This document shows, piece after piece, positions 28,392 to 37,619 of a stretch of 64,000 bases of DNA (its first letter is position 1; each line of letters begins with the position of its first letter). Origin of the DNA: Capnocytophaga sp. ARDL2 (lineage in GTDB: Bacteria > Bacteroidota > Bacteroidia > Flavobacteriales > Flavobacteriaceae); NCBI RefSeq assembly GCF_041530365.1, contig NZ_CP168034.1, forward strand, positions 1,364,001-1,428,000, read 5' to 3'. The position numbers were made by a program, and so were the translations under genes. A model generated the notes under the pieces. It ran no database searches, was not told where the DNA came from, and was given only the letters and a program-made list of their open reading frames with translations.

Positions 28392-29198
28392 ATGGGCTGT
28401 CTTAAAATCACATATCAACCGATTTTGCAAGTGCTTCGCACACGCAAACCCGTGCAGTCGCACGAGGCAAAAGTTGTGCAGTTGTGGTTAAATGTGGATC
28501 CGTTGGTGGAAGTTCAACCAAACAAGACATCATACCATTTTGTAAGCAACAACCCGATAAACAGAGTTGATCCGACAGGTATGTTAGACAATCCTATTTA
28601 TGATACGGACGGAAATTTTTTAGGGACAGATGATAAAGGATTACAAGGAAAAGCTATCGTAATGAATAAAAAAAATTTCACACAAGGTATGTCTCATCAA
28701 GAAGCTCTAAGTTATAATTTGGGTGCTGAAGAATTAAATAAAGATGGAATTGATAAATTACTTTCTCATTACAATGGACTAAAAGACAGACCAGATTATG
28801 ATGGGGGAATAACTTTAGATGAAGCTAATGACTGGTACAGAAATGGAAAAGGGGAACCTTTATTTACCTCGTTGGAAAAGATAGATTTGTCAGGGATTTT
28901 ATCTTTAGGAGAGAAATATGTAGGACAAGTAAAAACCTTTAATCTATTATTGAATAGTAGCTCTTTAAATGACGGTCTAGTTTATGGAAATATTACATTA
29001 AAAAGATATCCTAATCATTCTGTAAGAGCATATGCAGATGAATACAATTTCGAAATGCATAATACCAAAAATCCATTGAATTGGGCAAGAAATGTAGAAA
29101 CAATTATAGGGAGAAAAGTTGCAGGAGAAGGAAAATCTTTTGAAATAAATATTTACGGTAATAAAAATCTTACACCGATTTTACCTTGGATTAGATAA
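28392..29198 (+). CDS. Element-leader/Rhs-tip fusion, unidentified toxin (cassette 8)
   Basis: Start chosen at ATG 28392 (MGCLKITYQPILQV) because it follows the TATCTTTG promoter. The first 34 codons lie in the 5.3-kb element and are identical to those of 36573-37298. The frame then enters an RHS core end (VDPLVEVQPNKTSYH to DPTGM) and a tip of about 200 residues. The tip contains GGITLDEANDWYRNGKGEPL, KIDLS, DGLVYGNITLK and a basic end, a type I believe recurs in Bacteroidota Rhs proteins but cannot assign to an activity. Short, intact, and with a promoter, so possibly expressed. Confidence 0.7.
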   Translation: MGCLKITYQPILQVLRTRKPVQSHEAKVVQLWLNVDPLVEVQPNKTSYHFVSNNPINRVDPTGMLDNPIYDTDGNFLGTDDKGLQGKAIVMNKKNFTQGMSHQEALSYNLGAEELNKDGIDKLLSHYNGLKDRPDYDGGITLDEANDWYRNGKGEPLFTSLEKIDLSGILSLGEKYVGQVKTFNLLLNSSSLNDGLVYGNITLKRYPNHSVRAYADEYNFEMHNTKNPLNWARNVETIIGRKVAGEGKSFEINIYGNKNLTPILPWIR

Positions 29199-29200
29199 CT

Positions 29201-29590
29201 ATGAAGATCAAAAAAATATTTTTATATTGGCTTGTTTTAATTATTCAAAGCTGCACTTCAGATTATAATAAATATTTAGGAAAAGGGTATTTTTATAGAG
29301 ATGAAGGTGGTGAAATAAAGGATATTCTTTGCGAAAGACCTAATGGTAAAGAAATTCCTGCAACAATTTTAGATTATGTTTATAATGATGAATATATAAT
29401 TGCTAAACAGAAGCCAAAATTGCCACAAGACCCTTTGTATAAAGAAGAGTATGAGTATCACTATGGTGAAGAATCTTTGTATTTTTGGATTATTATTAAA
29501 AAAAAGGACATTATTTTTGGTCCAATGAATAAAATCGAATTTGCCAATAAAATAAAAAAGTTAGGAATTAATTTAAAATTTGAAAAATAG
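29201..29590 (+). CDS. Lipoprotein, probable immunity of cassette 8
   Basis: 129 residues, ATG 2 bp after the toxin stop. The signal ends in IIQSC. The segment EYIIAKQKPK followed by a hydrophobic YFWIIIKKKD strand is reminiscent of small DUF3997-like lipoproteins, but I am not certain. Role inferred from coupling to the tip. Confidence 0.55.
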   Translation: MKIKKIFLYWLVLIIQSCTSDYNKYLGKGYFYRDEGGEIKDILCERPNGKEIPATILDYVYNDEYIIAKQKPKLPQDPLYKEEYEYHYGEESLYFWIIIKKKDIIFGPMNKIEFANKIKKLGINLKFEK

Positions 29591-29733
29591 TAAAAGCTAC
29601 ATTCAACTTACTATTTCGCTTTTTCTTACAAACAAGAAAATTGCGATTTGGATAAAAAAGTTTAGATTTACAATAAAAAAAGTACAATTTGTATTGAAGT
29701 ATTAGAAAAATAACAGCTCCTTTGGATTATAAT

Positions 29734-30571
29734 ATGTTGAAGTTAAATTTAAACCTCTACGATTTCCACGCCCGAAACTACGACCCAGCCATTGGTAGGT
29801 GGCTAAATGTTGACCCGTTAGCGGAGAAAATGCCAAGCTGGTCGCCGTATCGTTATGGGTTTAATAACCCAATCCGATATACCGACCCAACGGGAATGTT
29901 TGAGGTAGATGGTGAGTATGAAATTACTCACGATAAAAATGGTAAAGAAGTCAGAACAAAAGTTTCAAATTTAGGAGATGATGTTGGCATAGATTTTAAT
30001 CATCATTTAGATGGGGATAGAAAAGGTCAAACCGAAATTGTAAATACAAAGAATGGGTTTACCAATTGGATTGCTGATTCACGTTTTATGAGAGGTTATA
30101 CTCAAAGAGACGAGAGTATTAATTGGAAATCTGTTTATGACGAGTGGCAGTCAGGTACTGGACCAGAAAACAGTTTGTTTTTTGGTAGAGATAATAATAT
30201 GATTAAAGATATTAGAAAAAGTAATCTTTATCACGGAGCAAGAAATGATTATTTAAAAGCTAAAAGCTTGGGATTTTGATAATAAGATTTCAAAAAAATA
30301 CATTCCAATAGATTTTGGACTTTCTGGATTGTTGCTTTCAGGAACTAATATGACTATGCAAATGATGGGTTCAGGAGGTGTGAGTTTTTATGATATTGGG
30401 AACCATCAAAGATTGGTAATGATAACAGACCAAAAATCCAAAGAATCTTTTTATTATCATTTACCGTGGATTAAAAATATTAGTAGAAATAATGGATGTA
30501 TTTGTATACAACCAAAACAAAGTACAACAAATCAAACATATATTTGGATTGATAATAATGTTGAACCGTGA
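29734..30571 (+). pseudogene. Rhs-tip fusion, family A, frameshifted duplicate (cassette 9)
   Basis: The frame from ATG 29734 (or TTG 29722) encodes a third kind of core entry, LYDFHARNYDPAIGRWLNVDPL, the common Bacteroidota Rhs form. From 29808 on it is the same sequence as 14868 onward, including the stop at 30279 and the shifted continuation to 30571. The frameshift was therefore copied with the module. The 5' segment before 29808 is AT-rich with no obvious promoter. Confidence 0.7.
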
Positions 30572-30997
30572 TGAAAAAGGAAAATGTTTGTTTCTTAGTA
30601 GCTATCTTTTTTACAACAATATCTTGTAAAACGTCAGAAAGTAATCTTATAGGAATTTATATTAAAAATCCTAGTGAGAACACCATAGACACTTTGTTTT
30701 TGTATGAAAATCATAAATATAAACAAGTGATTTATTATAAAACAGGTGAATTATTTGGTGTAAATGAAAATAACTGGAGATTAAATGGGGATAAAATTGA
30801 CTTTATGAATTTGTATTTAAATTATGACTTAGATTTAAGTAATTATACCAAGCCTGAAAATGGAATTATAGGAGAAACATTACTTATGCCGAGTTTGCTT
30901 CCTTTTTCAAATGGAAAGATTATAATTGATAAAGACCGGAAAGTATTTTATTTTAAAAAGTCTAAATTGTAACCAAAATCGCCAAATTTTATCTTAC
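29808..30997 (+). repeat. 1,190-bp duplicated tip/immunity module, copy 2
   Basis: Matches 14868-16057 with one substitution (C 30889 versus A 15949, Pro versus Thr in the immunity protein). Its right edge abuts the 3' end of the XRE gene at 30994; the left edge is within the codons for NVDPL. Confidence 0.9.
30571..30972 (+). CDS. Family-A immunity lipoprotein (duplicate)
   Basis: Same 133-residue lipoprotein as 15631-16032 except Pro for Thr at one position. It overlaps the toxin remnant TGA. Kept open, like its twin, although the adjacent toxin copy is frameshifted. Ends 22 bp before the convergent XRE gene. Confidence 0.7.
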   Translation: MKKENVCFLVAIFFTTISCKTSESNLIGIYIKNPSENTIDTLFLYENHKYKQVIYYKTGELFGVNENNWRLNGDKIDFMNLYLNYDLDLSNYTKPENGIIGETLLMPSLLPFSNGKIIIDKDRKVFYFKKSKL

Positions 30998-31329
30998 ATA
31001 ATACTTTGCAACTTAGTTTGCTTAATAAAAGCATCAAGGAGAGCGAAGACGTGTTGTTTTTCGCTCTCTTTTAGTTTTTGTATATCAAGAACACGATTTA
31101 CAATACTCTTTTCAAGAAGCACATCGGTAGAGCCTACCAAATAATCCAAAGACACTTCTAGAGCTTCGGCCAACTGCGTGGCCATCTCAATAGATGGTTT
31201 TACTTCATCACGCTCATATCTACCAATTACAGCACCGTGAACGCCAACGAGTTTACCCACTTCGTCCTGCGACATCTTTTTATCTTTTCTCACTTCCGTG
31301 AGCCTTTTACCAAAGCTTATTGACTTCAT
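30994..31329 (-). CDS. XRE-family repressor next to element copy 2
   Basis: 111 residues from ATG 31329: an HTH_3 domain (GKRLTEVRKDKKMSQDEVGK, RYERDE) over residues 1-65, then a C-terminal helix segment ending KQTKLQSIM. Intact, and a paralogue (not a copy) of the XRE gene at 22870, although the promoter region upstream is identical from 31361 on. Expected role: repressor at the divergent promoter controlling its own gene and the primase gene. Confidence 0.8.
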   Translation of the reverse strand: MKSISFGKRLTEVRKDKKMSQDEVGKLVGVHGAVIGRYERDEVKPSIEMATQLAEALEVSLDYLVGSTDVLLEKSIVNRVLDIQKLKESEKQHVFALLDAFIKQTKLQSIM

Positions 31330-31366
31330 AAATGTATTGAAAACTACACTAAGTTAAATAATAAGG

Positions 31367-31439
31367 CAAATGTACAAACAAAAAATGTAGGATAAAAATC
31401 AGTAATGTTTGGTTGTTTAATACAAAGTTTGTAGATTTG
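31367..31439. promoter_or_regulatory. Divergent XRE/primase promoter region, copy 2
   Basis: TACATTTG on the minus strand (31367-31374) faces the XRE gene and TAGATTTG on the plus strand (31432-31439) faces the primase gene; both match TAnnTTTG. Same sequence as in copy 1. Confidence 0.5.
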
Positions 31440-31471
31440 CGACAGATATGTAGGATTAAAATTTTTTTTCA

Positions 31472-33808
31472 ATGGAAATATCAGAAATCAAACAAAAGCT
31501 CACAATGTCGAACGTATTGCACTATTACGGCTTAAAGACGGACAAGCAGAGCAGAATAAGCTGTCCGTTCCACGAGGACAAAATCCCGAGTATGCAGGTG
31601 TATTACAAAACGCAAACGGCATATTGTTTTAGTTCCAACTGCAAGACACATGGCAAGAGTATGGACGTGATAGATTTTGTAATGCACAAAGAGAACAGCA
31701 CCAAAGCCGAAGCCATAAACAAATGCAAGGAAATATTAGGTTATCAGAAACCCGACAGCAAAGAACGCTACCAACCCGAATTAAGCAGGGAACAGTTTTT
31801 AGGGAATATGTACCAATACTTTAAAAATGCGGTCAGCAACTCAAAACCTGCAAAGGATTATTTACAGCAACGGAATTTAGATTTTAAGAAAACCGAAATC
31901 GGTTACAATGCGGGGCAGTTCCATCACGGAGCAAGGAAAGACGAGAATGTAATTGCTCAATGTTTAGAATACGGATTACTGATTGACAAGAACATTACAG
32001 GACGTACAGGGGAAAAAGCATACGGAGTTTTTGGGAAATGGTGTATCTGTTTTGCATTGAAGAACAGGAATAGCGAAGTAACAGGATTGTATTTTAGAAG
32101 TACGTTAAATGATAAGGACAGCAGACATTTTTACTTAAAGAACAGAAAAGGACTTTACCCGAATTATCCTGAACCGAACACCAAAAAACTAATCTTAACG
32201 GAAAGCATTATTGACGGAGCAAGTTTATTACAGATAGAAACCATAACAAAGGAATATGCAGTTTTAGCGTGTTACGGAACAAACGGACTAACCGAAGAAC
32301 ACCAGCAGGCAATAAAGGAACTTCCGCAGTTGGAAGAAATCATTTTCTTTTTTGACAACGATACAGCAGGAAAAGAAGCGGTTAAGAAATACGGGGCAAT
32401 GCTCAAAGCTGAATACCCGAAATTAAAATTAACCACAGCAGAGCCGATAAACAAAGACATCAACGAAACTTTACAGGGACACGAAGAAAGCATATTTATT
32501 GAATTGCTGAACAACAGAACGGAGTTAAATTTTTCTTTTTCAATTGAAGATAAAACAACCAAGCAACTCAAAGAACCAAGCACAGGAACAGGCAACAGCA
32601 TAGATTTTTTAAAGCGAAAACATTTACTGAAGAACCTGAATACAGAAATCGGAAAAGCGGGAATAGTAGGCGAAGAAAACAGCCGTATGTTATTGTTTTT
32701 AATCATCATCAGCTATTTAAATAAAAATCCCTTACACGCTTTAGTACAAGGAAGTTCGGGAAGCGGAAAAACACATATCATCAGCAGGATAGCCGATTTA
32801 ATGCCACAGGAAGACGTATTGCGTTTTACAAGAATAACGGAAAGCAGTTTATATAATTGGGGCGAGTTCGACCTGTTCCAAAAGGTTGTCATCATTGAAG
32901 ATTTAGACGGCTTAAAAGAAGACGCTTTGTATGCACTTCGGGAGTTTATATCTAACCAAGTTTTAAGAAGTTCGGTAACGATAAAGGATAAAAAAGGGAA
33001 TAATAAAAGCAGTCATAAAATCGTAAAAGGTCAGTTCAGTAGTTTATCAGCCACAACAAAAGGCGAAACGTACGAGGATAATATGTCCCGTAGTTTTTTG
33101 ATTGCAGTTGATGAAAGCAAGGAGCAGACACAAAGAATTATAGAGTATCAGAACTGCAGGAATGCAGGGGAAATCGACCCGAACGAAAGCCAGAGAACAA
33201 TCCATTTTATACAACAGTTGGTAAGGAACTTAAAGCATTACGAAGTAATCAACCCTTATGCGACAAAATTGAATCTTCCCGAAAAGGTGCATAAAATAAG
33301 ACGGTTAAACGAAATGTACCAAGCGGTTATTAAACAGGTAACGTTTTTAAATCAGTACCAAAGAAAGCTCACAAAAGATAATCAATTAGTAACCGAGATT
33401 GAAGATATAGAACAGGCTACGGAAATCCTTTTTGAAAGCATTGTCTTAAAGGTGGACGAACTGGACGGAAGTTTAAGGCAGTTCTTTGAACGATTAAAGA
33501 AGTATGTAAAAAACGAAAACCAAGACTTTGTTTTAAGGGATGTAAGGCAACATCTGAACGTAAGCAAAACACAGGTCTTTAGGTACGTACAAACGCTTAC
33601 GGAACTCGAATACATCAAACAAAACGGAGGCTATGCCAACAAAGGAATAAAATACAAAATCAGCTATTGGGACAATTACCAGAAGTTGAGAGCCGAAATA
33701 AAGGACTTCCTGATGAACCAAATACAAAAGCTGAAAACAGAAAATAATATTGCACCCTCAAAGCCAAAGAACAAAACATTAAGTATGATAGTGAATGAAA
33801 GTGTTTGA
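31472..33808 (+). CDS. CHC2/TOPRIM primase-ATPase, copy 2
   Basis: 778 residues, no amino-acid difference from the product of 23291-25627; the zinc finger, TOPRIM acidic residues, Walker A/B and C-terminal winged helix are all retained. Preservation of two identical open copies argues for recent duplication, not for long-term independent selection. Confidence 0.85.
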   Translation: MEISEIKQKLTMSNVLHYYGLKTDKQSRISCPFHEDKIPSMQVYYKTQTAYCFSSNCKTHGKSMDVIDFVMHKENSTKAEAINKCKEILGYQKPDSKERYQPELSREQFLGNMYQYFKNAVSNSKPAKDYLQQRNLDFKKTEIGYNAGQFHHGARKDENVIAQCLEYGLLIDKNITGRTGEKAYGVFGKWCICFALKNRNSEVTGLYFRSTLNDKDSRHFYLKNRKGLYPNYPEPNTKKLILTESIIDGASLLQIETITKEYAVLACYGTNGLTEEHQQAIKELPQLEEIIFFFDNDTAGKEAVKKYGAMLKAEYPKLKLTTAEPINKDINETLQGHEESIFIELLNNRTELNFSFSIEDKTTKQLKEPSTGTGNSIDFLKRKHLLKNLNTEIGKAGIVGEENSRMLLFLIIISYLNKNPLHALVQGSSGSGKTHIISRIADLMPQEDVLRFTRITESSLYNWGEFDLFQKVVIIEDLDGLKEDALYALREFISNQVLRSSVTIKDKKGNNKSSHKIVKGQFSSLSATTKGETYEDNMSRSFLIAVDESKEQTQRIIEYQNCRNAGEIDPNESQRTIHFIQQLVRNLKHYEVINPYATKLNLPEKVHKIRRLNEMYQAVIKQVTFLNQYQRKLTKDNQLVTEIEDIEQATEILFESIVLKVDELDGSLRQFFERLKKYVKNENQDFVLRDVRQHLNVSKTQVFRYVQTLTELEYIKQNGGYANKGIKYKISYWDNYQKLRAEIKDFLMNQIQKLKTENNIAPSKPKNKTLSMIVNESV

Positions 33809-33951
33809 AACGCTACGGAACACAAAAGGAACACAAGAATAAGTCGTAACTATCTCAATACTAATATCTAACTACTCAATGCTTATTTAGCGTTCCTAAT
33901 TCCACGAGAATACAAAAGCAAAAACATCATAGCAATACAAAACGTCATAGT

Positions 33952-34878
33952 ATGGCATTACCGAGCAGACATATTATTTACAATGAACTGTATCAGAAAG
34001 AAAGCAAAGAATACAAGGAATACCTTATGTTATTGGGTTATGCGGACGACACTTGCCAATCGAAATATTTATACCTGAAAGAGTTTTTTAATTGGTTGGA
34101 AGAAATCGGGATTTATCAGCTACATCACATTACAGCCGTAGAAATCGGGAATTTTTACGAATACATACAGAACAGGAAAAGCACCAGAACCAAAGAAACG
34201 TTGAAGCTGAAAACCGTTTACGACATAATGCGTTGCGTACAGCAGTATTTAGGTTATGCGTTGCATTTAGGAAAAATCAAAATCAATCCTGCATCACACC
34301 TGAAATTTAATTATCCTGATGAAGAAGTAAACCGTATCATTTTTACACAGCAGGAAATAAGAGAGCTTTATGAAGTAACAGAAAACAACCAGGAAAAAGC
34401 CATATTACATATTGCGTATGGTTGTGGGTTGAGAGCAAACGAAGTCAGTTAGCTGAACAAAGAAGATTTACGATTAACGGAAAACCTTGTTATCGTTCAG
34501 AAAGGCAAGAACAGCAAAAGAAGATTAGTCCCGATAAACGATACAATCAGCAACGAACTACAAATTTTTCTTTCATCTGAAGAAACAAAACAAAAAGCCG
34601 TGTTCCTGAACAGCAAAGGAACGAGAATGCAGACAGGCACACTAAACAAGCAACTGAAAAAAATCATCAAACGTACAGACTTCGGGAAAGCATTTACACA
34701 GGCAGAATTAACCAAAATCGGAATGCACACATTACGGCACAGCATAGCGACACATCTTTTAGAGAACGGAATGGCATTGGAACAAGTACAATTATTTTTA
34801 GGACACAGCCATATAGAAAGCACCGAAATTTATACGCATATCAATCAAAACCAACTAAACGAGCTTTTAAGCGAGTGA
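33952..34878 (+). pseudogene. Tyrosine recombinase 1, copy 2, same TAG interruption
   Basis: Identical to 25771-26697, with the in-frame TAG at 34450-34452 and the catalytic C-terminal half continuing in frame to 34878. If the TAG is not suppressed, neither copy makes this integrase and the elements are fixed in place. Confidence 0.75.
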
Positions 34879-34935
34879 AATCACGAGTACCAAAAAACAA
34901 ATAAAAACGAACGAGTAAATCAATGAACTTATGCA

Positions 34936-35829
34936 ATGACAATCAGAGAGTATTTACAGAAAAAGTACAGCAAAAGCACTTTAAACAGCAATCTGTACAA
35001 CATTAAAAGATTTACGGATTACTACGATAAAAGAGCCGAAAAAGCCACCTACAAAGACGTTTTACATTACATCGAATACCTACGCAAAAACTACGATTTA
35101 CACCGCAAAACATTACGACATTGTTTATATGCAGTAAAAATCTACTTCAATTATTTATTAGAAATCGGAAAACGGAAAGACCATCCTTGCAGTGAACTGT
35201 ACCTAAAAGACAAGATAAACAGACAAATCCCGGTTGATAATCTGTACAGTCCGGAAACATTAGAAAACTTCTTTGAAAGCTACCAAATCAAACGAAAAAA
35301 GCAACTTGAAACAAGGAATAAAATCATTATCAGTTTATTGATTTACCAAGCCTTAACAGTTAATGAAATTGCAGAATTAGAAGTGCATCATATCAATCTG
35401 GACAAGGCAGAAATATTTATCAAAGGAAGTAAAGAAGCCACATCTAAAAGCCCGAAAAGCAGAACCTTACCGTTACAAGCCAAACAGATCCTTTTGTTTT
35501 ATAAATATCTGGAAAAGGACCGAAATAATTTACTGAAATACAATCTTAAAAATCCTGATGAAACAGCGTTTATTTTAGGGCAGTACGGAGAGAAGATAAA
35601 ACCGCACGGAATAAGCAGGATAATCAACGAGAACCGCACAGAAAACGAACAAATCCAACCGATGAAGATAAGGCAAAGTGTTATTGCGAACCTTTTAAAG
35701 AAAGAAAATGATACAAGAATAGTACAGGTTTTTAGCGGACATAAAAGAGCCAGTACGACAGTCCAATACAAGCAATCGGAATTGGAACAATTACAAAATG
35801 CAGTCAATAATTACCACCCAATCCGATAA
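34936..35829 (+). CDS. Tyrosine recombinase 2, copy 2
   Basis: 297 residues identical to 26755-27648, with the same missing Arg I and HxxR His and a retained C-terminal Tyr. It begins 57 bp after recombinase 1, suggesting co-transcription. Confidence 0.75.
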   Translation: MTIREYLQKKYSKSTLNSNLYNIKRFTDYYDKRAEKATYKDVLHYIEYLRKNYDLHRKTLRHCLYAVKIYFNYLLEIGKRKDHPCSELYLKDKINRQIPVDNLYSPETLENFFESYQIKRKKQLETRNKIIISLLIYQALTVNEIAELEVHHINLDKAEIFIKGSKEATSKSPKSRTLPLQAKQILLFYKYLEKDRNNLLKYNLKNPDETAFILGQYGEKIKPHGISRIINENRTENEQIQPMKIRQSVIANLLKKENDTRIVQVFSGHKRASTTVQYKQSELEQLQNAVNNYHPIR

Positions 35830-35851
35830 AAAACAATAGAAAAAAAGCGGT

Positions 35852-36352
35852 AAAAAAATAAATGCTTCCTTTTTGTGGGGGAATTTAATAACCCGCCCGC
35901 CAACGCACAGGGGAAAGGCTGTTGCAGACAGGTTTTGCAGTGCCCCCGTTTTTTTCTGTCATACTTTTTGCGTTGTTTTTTGCCAACGCTCCACAGCACA
36001 TTTATTTTTCAGTTGAAAATAATATTGAATTTTAAGCGGACAACTGAAAAAATAAAAGAGCTGTCCCAATGCTGAAAAAACAAAGCAAAAAGCCGTTCGC
36101 TCCGTACTCCCCGCTCACTTATGCCAGCAAAAAAACGGGGTAAGCTATTTAACATAAAATCGCTTCCATTATGGTTCAAAAAACGAAGTTTTTAATTTGT
36201 TTTTTAAAGGTGTTTTTTGAAACCATAATTCATTTTATGTTTTCGCTTCGCAAATAGCCACTGCAAAAACCGCCTGCACAACTCTTTCCCCTTGCCAACG
36301 CTTCCCACCCGAAAAGCGGTATCCCACTTAAAAAGGAAGCATTTATTTTTTT
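35852..36352. repeat. Nested inverted-repeat non-coding region, copy 2
   Basis: Outer 23-bp arms at 35852-35874 and 36330-36352, hairpin at 36001-36056, long palindrome at 36152-36240; same as in copy 1 at offset 8181. No gene is seen between recombinase 2 and the fusion ORF starting at 36573. Confidence 0.6.
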
Positions 36353-36555
36353 GGTTTATAGTGCCACTTCCTTCGGTCAGACAATGGCAGAGCCTACCGG
36401 CAGTATGGAGCTTCGCAGATTATTGATTAAAAACTAACGCCCTTCGGTTGTTTGCTCATTTTTTCCATTGCCTTGTCCGCTACGCTACGAAGCCAACGAA
36501 AAAAATCGAGCCGATATTTTTTCTTTCATCTGTAACTCAATTGAAAAGAAAAAAT

Positions 36556-36563
36556 TATCTTTG
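36556..36563 (+). promoter_or_regulatory. -7 element of the outward promoter, element copy 2
   Basis: TATCTTTG, 9 bp before ATG 36573, identical to copy 1 but reading into a different toxin tip. Confidence 0.5.
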
Positions 36564-36572
36564 ACGTTGATA

Positions 36573-37298
36573 ATGGGCTGTCTTAAAATCACATATCAAC
36601 CGATTTTGCAAGTGCTTCGCACACGCAAACCCGTGCAGTCGCACGAGGCAAAAGTTGTGCAGTTGTGGTTAAACTTAGACCCACTTGTAGAACAAACCTT
36701 TGAACCTTACAGCTATGTAGGGAATAATCCTGTGATGTTTACCGACCCTACTGGGATGTATAGAGAGGGACCTGGTGATTTATTTAATACACCTCAAGAA
36801 GCTGCAATTGATTTTGGAATAACCTATAATGGACGGTCTATAATTCAATATAGAGAATATGGTTCAACAATTTATAAAGTTATAAAAAATGGAAAAACAT
36901 ATTATACCTACACAATAGCAAATAAAGGAACTAACGATGGAGTTTCCCCTAGTAAAAACCCGACTGGTACAATAGCAGTGGCTTATGTTCATTCTCACGG
37001 TGGTTATGAAAAAAATTACAATAATAATAATTTTTCAGGGGATGGTACTATTGAAGGTAGAGGTGATAAAGGATACGCAATTAAATATAAAATTAACGGA
37101 TTTGTAACGACACCTAATGGCTCAGTTAAAGAATACGATTATAAAAATAATATAGAGACAATTGTAAATATAGATAGTGTTCCAAGCGATCCAAATGATC
37201 CCGATAGGAAAAATAATATTCATCCAACTAGTGACCCAATGATTAAAGATTCTATTAAAAAGATAAATGAAGCAGGAGAAGTATTAAGAATAAATTAA
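36573..37298 (+). CDS. Element-leader/Rhs-tip fusion with DUF4329-like tip (cassette 10)
   Basis: From ATG 36573 the first 34 codons are element sequence (MGCLKITYQ ... LWLN), then the core end LDPLVEQTFEPYSYVGNN to DPTGM, then a tip of about 175 residues. The tip has AAIDFGITYNGRSI, REYGSTIYK, YYTYT and AVAYVHSHGGY...FSGDG, which fits DUF4329 as I remember it. HSH...S-x-D also resembles a JAMM-type metal site with altered spacing. The downstream NTF2-like immunity protein supports a toxin role. Has a promoter-like sequence and an intact frame. Confidence 0.75.
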   Translation: MGCLKITYQPILQVLRTRKPVQSHEAKVVQLWLNLDPLVEQTFEPYSYVGNNPVMFTDPTGMYREGPGDLFNTPQEAAIDFGITYNGRSIIQYREYGSTIYKVIKNGKTYYTYTIANKGTNDGVSPSKNPTGTIAVAYVHSHGGYEKNYNNNNFSGDGTIEGRGDKGYAIKYKINGFVTTPNGSVKEYDYKNNIETIVNIDSVPSDPNDPDRKNNIHPTSDPMIKDSIKKINEAGEVLRIN

Positions 37299-37306
37299 TA
37301 TATGTT

Positions 37307-37606
37307 ATGAAAATTCTTTTAAAAACATTATTATTACTTTTACTAATTATAATTCAACCAAATCAAAAAAATAATTTAGATTATGTACCAAATGCTGAAA
37401 CAGCAATTAAAATAGCAGAAGCAATATGGCTTCCTATTTATGGAGATAAAGTTTTAAATAAAAAACCTTTTATTGCTACATTAAATCAAGATGGAAAAGT
37501 TTGGATTGTTAAAGGAAGTATATCAGAAGATGTATTAGGTGGTTATCCTATTATAGAAATACAAAAATCTGACTGTAAAATTCTTAAAGTTTCACATTCA
37601 AAATAA
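37307..37606 (+). CDS. NTF2-fold immunity protein (Imm-NTF2-2-like)
   Basis: 99 residues, 8 bp after the toxin stop. After a hydrophobic signal (LLLLLLIIIQP) comes YVPNAETAIKIAEAIWLPIY, then GDKVLNKKPFIATL, WIVKG, GGYPIIEI and CKILKVSHSK. This order is characteristic of the NTF2-fold immunity family (Pfam Imm-NTF2-2) found behind polymorphic toxins. It is the only immunity gene in the array whose family I can name with fair confidence. Confidence 0.8.
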   Translation: MKILLKTLLLLLLIIIQPNQKNNLDYVPNAETAIKIAEAIWLPIYGDKVLNKKPFIATLNQDGKVWIVKGSISEDVLGGYPIIEIQKSDCKILKVSHSK

Positions 37607-37619
37607 TTTTCTATTAAAT

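Larger units (their letters stand above)
23180..28492 (+). mobile_element. 5.3-kb recombinase/primase element, copy 1
   Basis: 5,313 bp repeated at 31361-36673 with a constant offset of 8181 and no difference in any line I compared. It begins at ATAAGGCAAATG between an XRE gene and its promoter, and ends at GTGGTTAAA inside the RHS core (codons LWLN). Contents: primase-ATPase, two tyrosine recombinase genes (the first with a nonsense codon), and a non-coding right part with nested inverted repeats ending in a promoter and a short leader ORF. No conjugation genes and no clear terminal inverted repeats. Probably an integrated, perhaps mobilisable, element. The exact ends are defined only by where the two copies stop matching. 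Confidence 0.75.
31361..36673 (+). mobile_element. 5.3-kb recombinase/primase element, copy 2
   Basis: Second copy of 23180-28492 in the same orientation; all encoded proteins and the TAG in recombinase 1 are the same. The left flank is a different XRE gene and the right flank a different Rhs tip. The two copies bracket 28493-31360 (cassettes 8 and 9 and an XRE gene), so recombination between them would release or amplify an 8,181-bp unit. Confidence 0.75.

Noticed and set aside
31353..36673. GTTAAA at both edges of element copy 2 (31353-31358 and 36668-36673) as a target-site duplication or attachment core
   Set aside because: Only 6 bp in AT-rich DNA, not directly at the left edge, and element copy 1 has no matching left sequence.
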